Shown in pieces: positions 13,077 to 21,155 of a stretch of DNA of 64,000 bases. Under the pieces are notes generated by a model that saw only the letters and a list, made by a program, of their open reading frames with translations, was not told where the DNA came from and searched no databases. Positions within the stretch are counted from its first letter, which is position 1, and every line of letters starts with the position of its first letter. The DNA comes from Pogona vitticeps (taxonomy: Eukaryota > Chordata > Lepidosauria > Squamata > Agamidae). Where the stretch lies: assembly GCF_051106095.1 (NCBI RefSeq), contig NC_135783.1, positions 204,334,472 to 204,398,471 of the forward strand, read 5' to 3'. The translations under genes were made by a program, and so were the position numbers.

Positions 13077-14934
13077 GTTTCTGCTTTGATTTCAGTTGAG
13101 TGTGATTTCATCTTGCTAGAAGCAAATCACGCACAAACCGAAACTAAAGCAGTAACTCTTGAAGTAGTGGCAATCTGCCACTTCTGGTGATATCACTCCT
13201 GCTGTGCTTACAGAACTACGGCATGAGTCAATGACAAATACTGTATAGGAACAAGGACGAAGGGTCATACCAGAAAATACACCCCTCGTAAATAGGGAAA
13301 ATAAGAGCACAAATTAAGCAGGTGCTCATAGGGATAACCCAAGGCTTTGTTAGTGGATCACATTTTCTAGGAGAAATGCACACAGTTTTTTTCACAGTCC
13401 AGAATTCATTACCTCCAAGGAATTTTTTAAATGGAAGTTGGGAAAGATGGTAACTTTTTTTAAAAAGAGAGTTTGTTTTGATGTCACATGTAGAGTTGTT
13501 TTGGCAATGATCTGAAGAATATGTTCACGTGCTTTTACTTGTGTTCTGTGGATTCCCCATGGTGGTGGTGGTGGCTGCCAGGAGCCGTGTGCCTCTGCCA
13601 GAGACACTCTGCACTGCTGTATGACTCTATGGCACATGGGGTGTGGAGAAGGAAAATTCTCTCTCTGGTCTGCCTGATTCAATATATAACCGGGGAAAAC
13701 ACATTCCTCTGAAACAGAAAATGAGCACAGGGCCAGGTAGTTTCAGGGCCAGGAGGAGTCAGATATCCCACTGAGCATGGGGTAAGATAGTTCATCCAAA
13801 GCAGACTCTCTACCAGTGATGACCATTTTGTATAAAGATGTTCACATTGTGTGTGCGCGTGTGAATTTCCTGTGTTGGCTTGGGTGATATTGATCTGTGC
13901 CTGGACCAATTCACTGTATTTCTATTGTCTGTGGAGCCTCTCGAGGTATTGGGGGAAAGAATAAAGAAGGGCTCTCCCAGGAGGCTGATAGATCCCAGTG
14001 ATATTCTGATAGCTCTTGGGGAGTTTCCAGTCACATTGGAATGTCACCCTTTCAAAGTACCGCTTGACTTCTAGAACTGGGGGATGAACTGGACACTGTT
14101 TGCTCATAAGCATCCCCACCCACAGATTGGAGCAAAAGTAACCATCTTGTTCTCTATGGAGCTGGTGGGGCTGAAGCAAGTGGAACCAGAACAATGTTGA
14201 CAGAAAACCTGGAGTGCAGTGTTCCAGAGTGTGTCGGAACAGTTCATTCTAGTGTGCCAGCTGCACCTGTTCCATGAGAGGTTTTATCTAATGATCCATG
14301 GCATGGCAATGGTGCACTTGAACGGCCAACCACTTCTGAGTATTCTCTACCTGGAAAATCCTGAAAAGGGTTGCCATAAGTAAGAACTGACTTGACTTAT
14401 CCCAAGGACACAGGCACAATGCTACCACCAAGTTAGGCTAAGGTGACTGTAGTCCTAAGTTAACTGCCTACATTCCTAGGCCAAGAAGGGAGTTGGATTC
14501 ATCACAGCTTCTGCTGACACCCAACTTCAGCTCAGCTAGCCCGTTGCTATCTTGGCTAGGTAGAACTATGTTCTTAACGTCTTTTAAGTTATATCTTGTT
14601 TCCTCCACTTTCCACTCTTGTTTCCTCCACTTTCCTCCACTTAAGCCACTCTGGACTCTTTTATTGGAAGAACAGTGGACATGAAATGAAAAGAAATGAA
14701 ATGAAACTCCTGGAAGAGAAAATAAAATGAATTTCAGAAGTGACAGATTTAAATGTATTAAAATTACAAATAGTCACCTTGGTCGTTTGAGCTGGGATAC
14801 TTTTCGACTGCATTTGACAAGAAAGGTTTGGGCTTCTGTTTTCTTATTGCATTTCTTTTTTCTTCATTGATGTTCTGTGCCAAAAGCACATGGTAGTCCA
14901 GCAGAAGCAAAAGCCACCATAGACTGGAGAACAT
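517..14934 (-). CDS. COL28A1: Collagen type XXVIII alpha 1 chain, 5' part (8 exons, partial)
   Basis: Secreted extracellular-matrix collagen. The eight exons seen encode about 341 residues: signal peptide and basic linker (1-52), von Willebrand A domain (about 53-242), short linker (243-249), a Cys-rich segment (CPQPPICNCVK), then Gly-X-Y repeats to residue 341. The VWA has the metal-site pattern DSSES at 65-69, a Thr in GHGTYT near 142 and LLTDG with Asp 172. Exon lengths are 157, 569, 21, 60, 54, 45, 27 and 45 bases; after exon 1 (phase 1), all junctions are phase 0 and each has AG/GT borders. In known COL28A1 the collagen region is followed by a second VWA and a Kunitz domain; those would lie beyond the left edge. 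The VWA-then-collagen layout and the sequence of the VWA (EDCILEMAFLLDSSESAKN) are what I recognise as type XXVIII. Another VWA collagen is the alternative, but less likely. Confidence 0.9.
1068..1408. mobile_element. hAT-type non-autonomous element A
   Basis: Begins CAGAGCTCCCCAACC and ends GGTTGGGGACCCCAG, which are imperfect terminal inverted repeats. Both sides carry the 8-base direct repeat GTCTAGAT (1060-1067 and 1409-1416), the target-site length made by hAT transposases. The middle is GT-rich, degenerate tandem sequence. It lies in a COL28A1 intron. Confidence 0.65.
1270..1298. repeat. (TG)n microsatellite
   Basis: Dinucleotide TG run inside hAT element A, followed by CGCGTGCGTGC. 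Confidence 0.95.
1417..1636. mobile_element. hAT-type non-autonomous element B
   Basis: Begins CAGGGGACTCCAAACT and ends AAGTCTGGAGATCCCTG; the ends are inverted repeats. It is flanked by GTCTAGAT at 1409-1416 and 1637-1644, so it shares its left target copy with element A. The layout (gene-like GGGCCACATCC near one end, GGCCCTC near the other) recalls Charlie-type hATs. Confidence 0.7.
1681..1853. repeat. Two complementary dinucleotide tracts, (TG)n(GA)n and (CT)n(CA)n
   Basis: TG repeats at about 1681-1704 run into GA repeats to 1723. About 70 bases later CT repeats (1793-1820) run into CA repeats (1821-1853). The second block is the reverse complement of the first in both composition and order, so the strand can fold into a long hairpin. 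Confidence 0.9.
2894..2938 (-). CDS. COL28A1: COL28A1 exon 8: Gly-X-Y, 45 bases, with a Cys
   Basis: Five triplets: GER GEC GTP GIK GDR. The acceptor is TTTTAAATCTAAG (a weaker pyrimidine tract than its neighbours) and the donor is AGA|GTAAGT. A Cys at the Y position inside the helix is notable and could cross-link chains (inference). Confidence 0.87.
3378..3404 (-). CDS. COL28A1: COL28A1 exon 7: Gly-X-Y, 27 bases
   Basis: Three triplets: GKS GYK GEK. Acceptor TTTTCTTCATAAG, donor AAG|GTATGG. At 27 bases it is half the usual 54-base collagen exon and would be missed by any ORF length cutoff. Confidence 0.85.
3449..3665 (-). mobile_element. CR1-type LINE 3' end, antisense
   Basis: Starts with the complement of a tandem ATGATTTCTATGATT tail, then GGGAGGGGCTTACAAGGCCATCAAG and CTGGTTCCATTG. 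These match the well-known 3' end of CR1 elements. It lies 45 bases past exon 7 of COL28A1 in the intron. Confidence 0.75.
3722..3975 (-). mobile_element. tRNA-derived SINE, antisense, diverged
   Basis: Reads on plus as CCCCATAGTGCTTAAAGCAC, then GGGTACTCAGTTTACTGACC, then GGATTGAACTCAGGTTGTGAGC. This is the reverse of the copy at 30113-30345 and parallel to the one at 39462-39691. The B-box complement (GGATTGAAC) is near the right end. Confidence 0.7.
3976..5009 (-). other. COL28A1 intron remainder
   Basis: About 1 kb between the SINE and exon 6. No exon, RNA gene or clear repeat recognised. Confidence 0.5.
5010..5054 (-). CDS. COL28A1: COL28A1 exon 6: Gly-X-Y, 45 bases
   Basis: Five triplets: GEP GLN GIP GRD GVE. 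Acceptor GTTACTTCTAG, donor GAG|GTAATA. In register with both neighbours. Confidence 0.9.
5384..5437 (-). CDS. COL28A1: COL28A1 exon 5: Gly-X-Y, 54 bases
   Basis: Classic 54-base collagen exon with six triplets: GKK GRP GDD GSP GPK GVK. Acceptor TTCTTCTGTCAG, donor AAG|GTAACA. It starts on a whole Gly codon. Confidence 0.9.
5438..7153 (-). other. COL28A1 intron (1.7 kb)
   Basis: Mostly unassigned AT-rich sequence. A short stretch near 6205-6230 (TGTTGTGGGTTTTTCGGGCT) resembles the start of a common dispersed repeat but is too short to assign. Confidence 0.4.
7154..7213 (-). CDS. COL28A1: COL28A1 exon 4: Cys-rich hinge and first Gly-X-Y triplets
   Basis: Sixty bases, phase 0, acceptor TTTTTGTTCAG and donor GCT|GTAAGT. 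It encodes CPQPPICNCVK then GER GLP GPA. Three cysteines just before the triple helix could form interchain disulfides, as in other VWA collagens (inference). This exon fixes the Gly-X-Y register that the following exons keep. Confidence 0.88.
7214..9279 (-). other. COL28A1 intron (2.1 kb)
   Basis: Holds the SINE at 8762-8960. The rest (7214-8760) has open frames of up to 96 codons but no recognisable protein and no splice-consistent exon. Confidence 0.5.
8762..8960 (+). mobile_element. tRNA-derived SINE
   Basis: The head reads like a tRNA gene: GTGGTATAGTGGATAAAGTA, then B box GGTTCAAATCCC. The body and tail continue GGTAAAACCACTTCTTAAATA and CAGTTCTGACTTGAAATCAC, shared with copies near 19955 and 55122. 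An internal RNA polymerase III promoter is implied by the A and B boxes. Confidence 0.8.
9280..9300 (-). CDS. COL28A1: COL28A1 exon 3: 21-base linker micro-exon
   Basis: Strong acceptor (TTTCTGTTTCCCCAG) and donor (GGG|GTAAGTG) enclose 21 bases reading KDLAEEG in phase 0. It joins the end of the VWA domain to the Cys-rich opening of the collagen region. It was found from splice signals, spacing and phase; the peptide is too short to identify alone. Confidence 0.7.
11256..11388 (+). repeat. Unclassified 133-base repeat, copy 1
   Basis: Shares about nine bases in ten with 19300-19435 over its whole length, in the same orientation (for example GTCAGAGTAAGTGGGAAATG and CTCTGAAAATTAAGTAG). The flanks do not match. 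The family is not recognised. Confidence 0.8.
11605..11708. repeat. Long inverted repeat (35-base arms)
   Basis: Left arm CTTAGCTAGGCCTAGCTCTG... and right arm ...CAGAGCTAGGCCTAGCTAAG pair with about three mismatches across roughly 35 bases, around a loop of about 32 bases. Each arm also contains the self-palindrome TAGCTAGGCCTAGCT in part. No target duplication is evident. Confidence 0.85.
11952..12520 (-). CDS. COL28A1: COL28A1 exon 2: von Willebrand factor A domain
   Basis: A single large exon encodes the whole VWA domain, residues 53-242. The acceptor is TTATTTCTAG and the donor is ATG|GTAGGG. Visible family features are DSSES (metal-site loop 1), GHGTYTTYAI (loop 2), VAVLLTDGVDHP (loop 3) and the closing helix VVERILKEM. 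VWA domains of this kind bind collagen or other matrix partners. A second usable donor, TCA|GTGAGA about 20 bases further on, keeps the same phase and would add seven residues (VGMTISV-like end, minus the last residue), so the exact 3' border is not settled. Confidence 0.92.
12931..13077. repeat. Compound tetranucleotide microsatellite
   Basis: Four runs in order on plus: (AAAT)n, (GAAT)n from about 12959, a short (AAAT)n near 13007, then (AAAG)n to 13077. Each unit differs from the previous by a single base change. Confidence 0.97.
14316..14400 (+). mobile_element. SINE tail fragment
   Basis: CCACTTCTGAGTATTCTCTA, then GGGTTGCCATAAGTAAGAAC and TGACTTGACTT match the 3' half of the tRNA SINEs at 51957 and 55122. 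The head is missing. Confidence 0.6.
14778..14934 (-). CDS. COL28A1: COL28A1 coding exon 1: signal peptide and basic linker
   Basis: Encodes 52 residues starting MFSSLWWLLLLL, a hydrophobic signal peptide with likely cleavage after LLAQ (residue 20), then a charged linker rich in Lys/Arg (EEKRNAIRKQKPKP). The start ATG has A at -3. The exon ends CAAG followed by GTGACT, leaving phase 1, which fits the next exon (G + AT = Asp). An in-frame ORF extends upstream of this Met, but the signal peptide begins here, so this start is preferred. A possible 3' splice site (AAAG) lies just before the ATG, so the 5' UTR may be spliced. Confidence 0.85.
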
Positions 14935-15102
14935 GCTTTGATTTCCAAAAAGACAGAAGAGGTAGCAGGATTGTTTGGAAAAATAATAATAATTCATTAA
15001 GGTCCTGGTTTTCCACTTGGCAAAGAAACAAACAAAAAAATACAAACCATATGTACTGTATTAGACTCCTAGCAGATATATGTACACATCTATTCTATAA
15101 AG

Positions 15103-15238
15103 CAGTGGTCCCCATCTTTGGGCCCTCAGATGTTCTTGGATTACAGCTCCCAAAAAGCTTGGCCAGCACAGCTAGTGGGAAAGGCTTCTGAGAGTTTTAG
15201 TCCAAGAACACCTGAGGACCCAAAGTTAGGAACCACTG
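15103..15238. mobile_element. Palindromic hAT miniature element
   Basis: Opens CAGTGGTCCCCATCTTTGGG and closes CCAAAGTTAGGAACCACTG, with GTTCTTGGATTACAGCTCCC matched in reverse by GAGTTTTAGTCCAAGAAC. It is the same family as 26122-26257. Confidence 0.8.
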
Positions 15239-15319
15239 CTTGTCAAGCAATAACTCAGCATTCCTACAGCATTGTGTGCAATCAATGAATCCAACATTTT
15301 TTCGACAGTTAGATTAAAT

Positions 15320-15434
15320 CAGTGGTTCCCAACCTTGGGTCCCCAGATGGTCTTCGACTAAAACTTCCAGGAGCCTTTTCACTACTAGCTGAGCTGGCCA
15401 GGAACTTCTGGGGACCCACAGTTGGGAACTACTG
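15320..15434. mobile_element. Palindromic hAT miniature element, worn
   Basis: Opens CAGTGGTTCCCAACCTTGGG and closes CAGTTGGGAACTACTG. The flanks GATTAAAT and GATCAAAC agree at 6 of 8 positions and look like a decayed 8-base target duplication. Confidence 0.75.
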
Positions 15435-16811
15435 GATCAAACAGTTATTACTTATATTGTACCAGGGGATACACTCATATTTTGTAGCATTTACTAAGAA
15501 ATCTATCCATTTATAAATTTTCATATTTTATTTGCCAGAGTGTGTTCTTCCCCTCTTCTGAGCAGTTCAGAGCAACCTGAATGGGATATATTTCATTTCT
15601 CTCTCCCCAATCACTGCCATAGGTGGTCCAAGTAGAGATTTGTTCTCTTTAGCTCAGCAATTGTACAACATATCGTCTGGGCACTTTATGCGTAGTAATG
15701 ATAATAGCAGAAGTAGTAGTAGCGGCAGCAGCAATGAGCTATGTGTTCTACATCCACTATTAAGCAAAACTGCTCATGTAACTGGATTTTCCCTTGCTCT
15801 CCTACTCCCATTTTACAATCCTAGGGGTTGCATAGGAAGTGCAGGGGGAGGGGATCTCTGAGCTGCCAGCCTTGTTCGTTCCACTGCTGGAAGGACAGGA
15901 CTGGATATAACCCCCTAATCCGTACAGCAGTTTTTCAAACTCCCTGCAAGGTAGGCTTCTCGTTGACCACCTGGAATATTCATCAGTAATCAAGGATTTG
16001 AATGAGCACTCCAGAATTCTAAACCCTGTATCATGCTGTGCTCTTTCCATATTTCATATCCCATTCTAGTGCCAGAGAAGTGTGGTACAGACATGTAGAA
16101 TGGGTGGGCAGAGGCTTGCAGCTGTCCTTGTAGAGAGTGTAACTGAAGCTGGTACAGTTGTATCTAAGGACACACAAGAGGTTGTCCAACCACACCTGCA
16201 AATTAATTTGTATCAATAGGTCAGATTTAAGAGGTGTGTTATTATGCATGAGTATCTGCAAAAAGGGGCCAACATTTGATGCCCAAATTAACAACAAGTA
16301 CCCAATTCTGCCATAAACACCTGAATGCCACCATTGAAAATGGTAGATTTCACTCTGAGAACTGGTCAAAAACACATATCACGACCACAAAGGGATTACA
16401 TGAACAGGAGCGCCCTTGCCTCTGAACCTTCAGTGACAGTTCTAGGGTGCTTTGGCATCTCCTTGTGGCCTGATGGTGCCAATCCACTTTTACAAAGAGT
16501 TTCTGGAAGGGTTGATCCGCTTCGTTGCCCAGGGCCATAGCCGACAAGCACAGTCCTTGCAAAAGGGTGATTTAAGTGCCAGTCACAGGACAGGTACTGG
16601 CAGCGAAAATAATCACTCGAAGTAGAGGTGGACCCTAGGTCTTTCATCTTGTAGTTTCAGTCGACCTTCTGACCCCAAAGTGAAAGGAATTACCCTTAAA
16701 AGCCTACAGAAACCCAATGCCCTGTTAAACACTGAAGACCATAAAAAGTGTCTTAATTCATGCTCAGCTTAGCATTCACACAGTATGACTGGGAGGGGAA
16801 GAGATTCTTAC

Positions 16812-16960
16812 CTCTGTCTTGATGAAGGCAGTGGATAAAATGAAGGGAAGGGTGAGCTCTGCGTCTAGGAGAAGGGACCTCTGCCTGACGTTGCTGCCTT
16901 GGTTGTTACACATCTACTATCCTTCGCTCTGCCAATGAAAAGAGGTGGGACAGGGAGGGG
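16812..16960 (-). other. COL28A1: Possible non-coding 5' exon of COL28A1
   Basis: On the minus strand there is a good donor, AGAG|GTAAGA, at 16812, about 1.9 kb upstream of the start-codon exon. The sequence before it is moderately GC-richer than its surroundings and lacks obvious repeats. This is only a splice-signal and position argument; the 5' limit is a guess. Confidence 0.2.
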
Positions 16961-17884
16961 GAAGCACTACAAGCAGCAGCAGCAGCAGCAGCAACAAGTG
17001 GAACAAAGAAAACAGACCACTCCCCACAGGCATCTCCATCCCCCCAGAACAGTTTGCCAGGTTCACTCCCCAGATACTTTTATTCGCACAACTTTCACTG
17101 ATGCTGGGGATAAGGAAATAATGTCATAATGGTAACACAACATGAGTCCATATTTCCCCCTGCAGAAGTATTTCCGCACCGTGGTTCAATTTATTAGGGA
17201 CAGTGTCTTGTTGATTTGTTTCTTTTGAATTCTTCAGCTGTAGAAAACATAGGAAAAAAATTGTAGGTGAAAGAAGTGGAAGTCTAATATGTGAACAAAT
17301 ACACCCATGCTGAACATGTTAAATAGCTAAGACTCCTTATATTCCGAAGGGGGAGAGTCCCTCCCCCCCCCCAATAATCCAGGCTAATATGAAAGGCAGC
17401 CTAAGTCAGTTTTCTTGACTCCTGGAGAGGAGCCTGACAGATAAAATCAGTGTTTAACATGGCCCTATGCAACTTCTACACAGCATGGTGAAGGGGGCTG
17501 CCAATCCATAATCTCTTTATTGGGGGGGGAGTATTACATTAAGATTTTTTTAATTTATCAAATCTACATGGAGCTAATAAAGAGGTTTTGTGCATAACAC
17601 ATGAGGTTTAGAAGCAATTTCAGCTAATTGCTGATGGAGTAAAGATTTTAAAAAATTCCCAATATCAGATCAAAACTAGACATTGCATTAACAGCTTTTG
17701 CCCTGGTTTGTGTGTTTCTTTTCATAAATACACGAGGGTAAGGAAAGAGTTGAAGCAAGACCATAACGTGGGAAGCAGCGTGGATTTAATCCTGTGTTTG
17801 TGGTAAGGTTCCAGTTTAGAGAGGAGTGGCTAGGTGTAGGGGAGGAGAAAACGCCTACTAGGATCGTTTTTAAATAATCATCAT

Positions 17885-18550
17885 CATGTGCTGTTAAATC
17901 CATTCTGACTTATGGCAAACCTTTTCAAGGTTTTCTAGGTAGAGAATACAGTGGTGCCTCGCTTAACGAGCGCACCGTATAACAATGAAATTGCATAGTG
18001 ATCCGTTTTATTGGATCGCTAATGCGATCGCTTACCGATGGGCCCTATGGCCGAAAATCGCTTTACGAAGATCGGTAAGCGTTTCGCTTACCGATCTTCG
18101 CAAAACGAAGCCCCGACGATCAGCTGTTCGGCGGACAAAATGGCCGCCGGAAGCTCCGTAATGGCCGCGCGCAGCATTTTTGCGCCCTCCCCTCGCTTAA
18201 CGAGGGCGCGAAAATGGCTGCCGGCCATAGGAAACCTCGCTGATCGGTGAGTAAAGGAGCCTTTTGGAACGCATTAAATGATGTTTAATGCGTTCCAATG
18301 GCTTTCCCTGTCCCGTTCAGTGATGTTTCGCTATAGCGAAGGTTAATCCGGAATGGATTAACCTCGCTATGCGAGGCACCACTGTACTCAGAAGTGGTTT
18401 ACTATTCCCTTCCTCGGGGGGGGGGCTATCTGGGACCACTGTGCAGCTTGCCCAACGCCACACAGACCAGCTCTGCTCACAGGAGACAAGGTGGGGAATC
18501 AAACTCCCAACTTACTTTTGGCTCCCTTACTCCCTGAGCTAGCCAGCCTG
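17885..18550. repeat. Older dispersed repeat split by a Tigger-like insertion
   Basis: The left part (AAATCCATTCTGACTTATGG, then TTTTCTAGGTAGAGAATA) and the right part from 18385 (TACTCAGAAGTGGTTTACTA, then CTCCCTGAGCTAGCCAGCC) are continuous once the 436-base element is set aside. A second, unsplit copy lies at 57145-57375. Confidence 0.75.
17949..18384. mobile_element. TA-flanked DNA transposon (Tigger/pogo-like), copy 1
   Basis: Ends CAGTGGTGCCTCGC and GCGAGGCACCACTG are near-perfect inverted repeats with TA on each side (17947-48, 18385-86), the target used by Tc1/mariner and pogo elements. It is 436 bases long with no transposase frame. Inner palindromes such as GATCGGTAAGCG/CGCTTACCGATC are present. 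It is nested in the older repeat above. Confidence 0.88.
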
Positions 18551-19299
18551 CTATTGCTACTAAACTAGTAGCGATTTGATTCCTACATTTTGGGGATGCT
18601 CTGAAGTCCCAGCGTAGCAGGATGTGGGAGCTCAGTTTCATTTTGAGGCCACACGACATGTTACACATTCTTGACTGGAAAGCTCCAGTGTAGGCCTCGT
18701 TTTCAAAAAGAACTCCTGGCATACCTATCGACCGTCTGGCCTCAACATTCAGTACCAACTGAAGTTTCCAAACAGTTTCTGTGGGGCAGCTTCATGTAAA
18801 CAGACCAAGGTAAAGACTAATTTAAAAACCACACAATTTTAAAAGAGCAAAATAGTACGACATGTAATATGCAACTTGCACAGCACCCTTTCTCTAAAAC
18901 ATGACAGTGGAAAAAATGCCTGTTAAAGTGGAACTTTGATACATAACAAGCAAGAAATTGGACATTTTAACTTCATTGTATCTAACTCATGCTTTCAAAT
19001 GGAGTTGGCAAATAATTATGTTTGTGTTTATTTAGGAGCAAATTCTTGGCTGCAGGGTAGTCCCATTATTAACCCCTGCCGTTTACCTTCTGGAGAAAAT
19101 TTCCTTTTGCCCAGGTGTTTTCTTCTTGGACAGCTTAGCAGATATTTGGGAAGCTTTATAGCCAAGTGGAGATGACACATGACAACATTCTTACAAATCT
19201 TCCTGGTATGTGACTTGTTCTGCACTGTACTGGGCGCCTCTAGACTTGTAGCTGTCTGAAGTGATAATGTGTACACCACATTTGAAACACATTTGAAAG

Positions 19300-19435
19300 C
19301 TGAGTGTCAGAGTAAGTGGGAAATGTGTATATCATTTTGAGACTTTTACTAGTGGTCACTCTGAAAATTAAGTAGAATTCTTTAGGGGAGATAAATTCCC
19401 GATAAAAGTATGATCTTTTTTGGTCCACTAAAGTG
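19300..19435 (+). repeat. Unclassified 133-base repeat, copy 2
   Basis: Partner of 11256-11388. The match starts at GAGTGTCAGAGTAAG and stops near the poly-T/TCCACTAAAG segment. Confidence 0.8.
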
Positions 19436-19564
19436 TTTCCATGTTTGTTGATGTCCTCAAAAATATTTTTTTGTTTGTTTTAGTTCAGTGCACAGAATGA
19501 AATACATGTATCCAGGTAGTCTGGTGGAGACTAATCTCTGAGTCTGCCTCCGTTGAACATTTGA

Positions 19565-19665
19565 CTGCCATGGAGTCATGGAACTATTGAGTCAGAAGGG
19601 GCCTCTAAGGCCATCGGGTCCAACCCCCTGCTCACTGGAGGAATCTAATTCAAAGCAGATTAGTG
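19565..19665 (-). mobile_element. CR1-type LINE 3' fragment, antisense
   Basis: CATGGAACTATTGAGTCAGA, then GGGGCCTCTAAGGCCATCGG and TCCAACCCCCTGCTC follow the pattern of the reverse-complemented CR1 tail seen at 3449. Confidence 0.6.
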
Positions 19666-19954
19666 CCATACGTGGACTCTGGACATTGCTCTAGAGAAGA
19701 GCTTCGCTGGGACATCTGGCTGCTGAGACACGATGGCTGTTCTGCTCTAACAATGCTGCTTTTGCCAGTGTTGTAAGATTGGCACATCCTTGAAATAAAA
19801 TGATAATGTAAATCTGGTATAAGATAACTTTGCCTGAATATTATCTTATTTTTAGTAGCAATGGGCTTGCTGGCAGTAACCTCTAGGCTTTTCCTGCTAG
19901 AGTCTCCCTGCTGTAGTACTGAAAATATTGTAGTATTGTAGGATGGAATTAGAA

Positions 19955-20140
19955 TGCTAGTGTGGTGGATACAGTGTTAGAGTGGGACTCAAGAAACTGG
20001 GTTAGAATCTCTGCTTGACCCCGGAAAGGTGTGGGTGCGCACATATGTGTAAATGGTAAAACATACCTTAAATATATCACATACCACAGGAGTCTTACAA
20101 GGGTTGCCAAAAGTTGGAATGAACTGGATGGCATGTGACA
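19955..20140 (+). mobile_element. tRNA-derived SINE
   Basis: Head GTGTGGTGGATACAGTGTTA, B-box-like GGGTTAGAATCTC, body GTAAATGGTAAAACATACCT and tail GGGTTGCCAAAAGTTGGAAT. Same family as 8762-8960. Confidence 0.7.
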
Positions 20141-21084
20141 CCCAGGGTTGAATTTAAAAGGGGGACCAGACATGCTGGAGGACTATTGAAAAAAAGGGAG
20201 AGATGCCAAGTTATTCTGCTGTGATATAATCACACATATCAAGTTTCAAGATCAGGCTACACCAGAAGAGATCCATGTCATGTAAGAAGGAGTGGAAACT
20301 GTCCTTGTCATATTAGTACACACTTTCCCCCTCAGAATATATTAAAGACTGAGGGACCACAGGTTATTTGAACACTTGACAAAGAGCAGCTGTATTAAAT
20401 TAAGGGGCTTTCAGAGAACAGAAGCAATTGAATTAGCTTGACAAACAATTGGTAAGAAGTACTAGGGTCCATCCACAAAGGATGGCTTGCATGTTAGAAC
20501 TTGTCAGTCTGATGAGATGCAACACCACGCAAATAAAAATGTGAAGAATTTGACAAGCTGAAAGTGCTGGGGGCCATGCTTCCTCAAAACCAAGGGAATG
20601 AACAGCAGGTCAGCCTGATCCTAATGAGCTGCTCTAGTTATTTCTCCCATTATGTATTTTCAGACCTTGGAGACCAGCGTCCACAGTTCTTCTTTGTTTC
20701 TTTAGAATCGATGCACACATTGGCTTGCATTTCATAGGGATCAACCTTTTTATCCCCAAATACTGCAACTGTACATTATAAATAACACTATTTTGTGTCA
20801 CATGTTCTTGTTTGAAACATTTTAAGGGTTTAGAGGGGTATGTTTGTATGCCATACTTTAAATTATCTGGATTTGCTTTGAGAGTTGATATTGTGCACTG
20901 GAGAGAGTATTAAGCATCAGCTAGAAAGAGAGTAGAGTTCATAGGTTGTACACTACAATTTATTGTGTAAGAAAGGTAGGATAAGAATGGAATGATCCCA
21001 TCATGGATTAAAACTGTGACTGTAGAGACAAGTCACAAGTTCACTGTTTCCTAAAACTTTATGATATCTTTAGGGAGGGACCCC

Positions 21085-21155
21085 CTTTAGGGGTAGAGCA
21101 ACTGCTGTAGATGCAGAAGACCCTGGGTTCAATCACAGCCATCTCCAGCTTAACA
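21085..21155 (+). mobile_element. tRNA-derived SINE head
   Basis: TAGGGGTAGAGCAACTGCTG, then CAGAAGACCCTGGGTTCAAT and CATCTCCAGCTTAA have A-box and B-box spacing like a tRNA. No cloverleaf stem closes, so it is a SINE piece and not a tRNA gene. Confidence 0.55.

Larger units (their letters stand above)
12521..14777 (-). other. COL28A1 intron 1 (2.26 kb)
   Basis: Holds the tetranucleotide array at 12931-13077 and a SINE tail at 14316-14400. An open frame at 13922-14194 (minus) has no family I recognise. Confidence 0.6.

Noticed and set aside
12863-13111. 82-codon frame rich in Phe/Leu/Ser
   Set aside because: It is the translated tetranucleotide array.
13922-14194. 90-codon minus frame with Cys and aromatic residues
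   Set aside because: No family recognised, no splice sites that fit the COL28A1 phase, and it lies within intron 1.
16899-17129. Open frame with a poly-Gln run
   Set aside because: The Gln run is a short CAG-type repeat; no other protein feature or splice context.
21085-21155. Possible tRNA gene
   Set aside because: A and B boxes are present but no acceptor or anticodon stem closes; it matches SINE heads.
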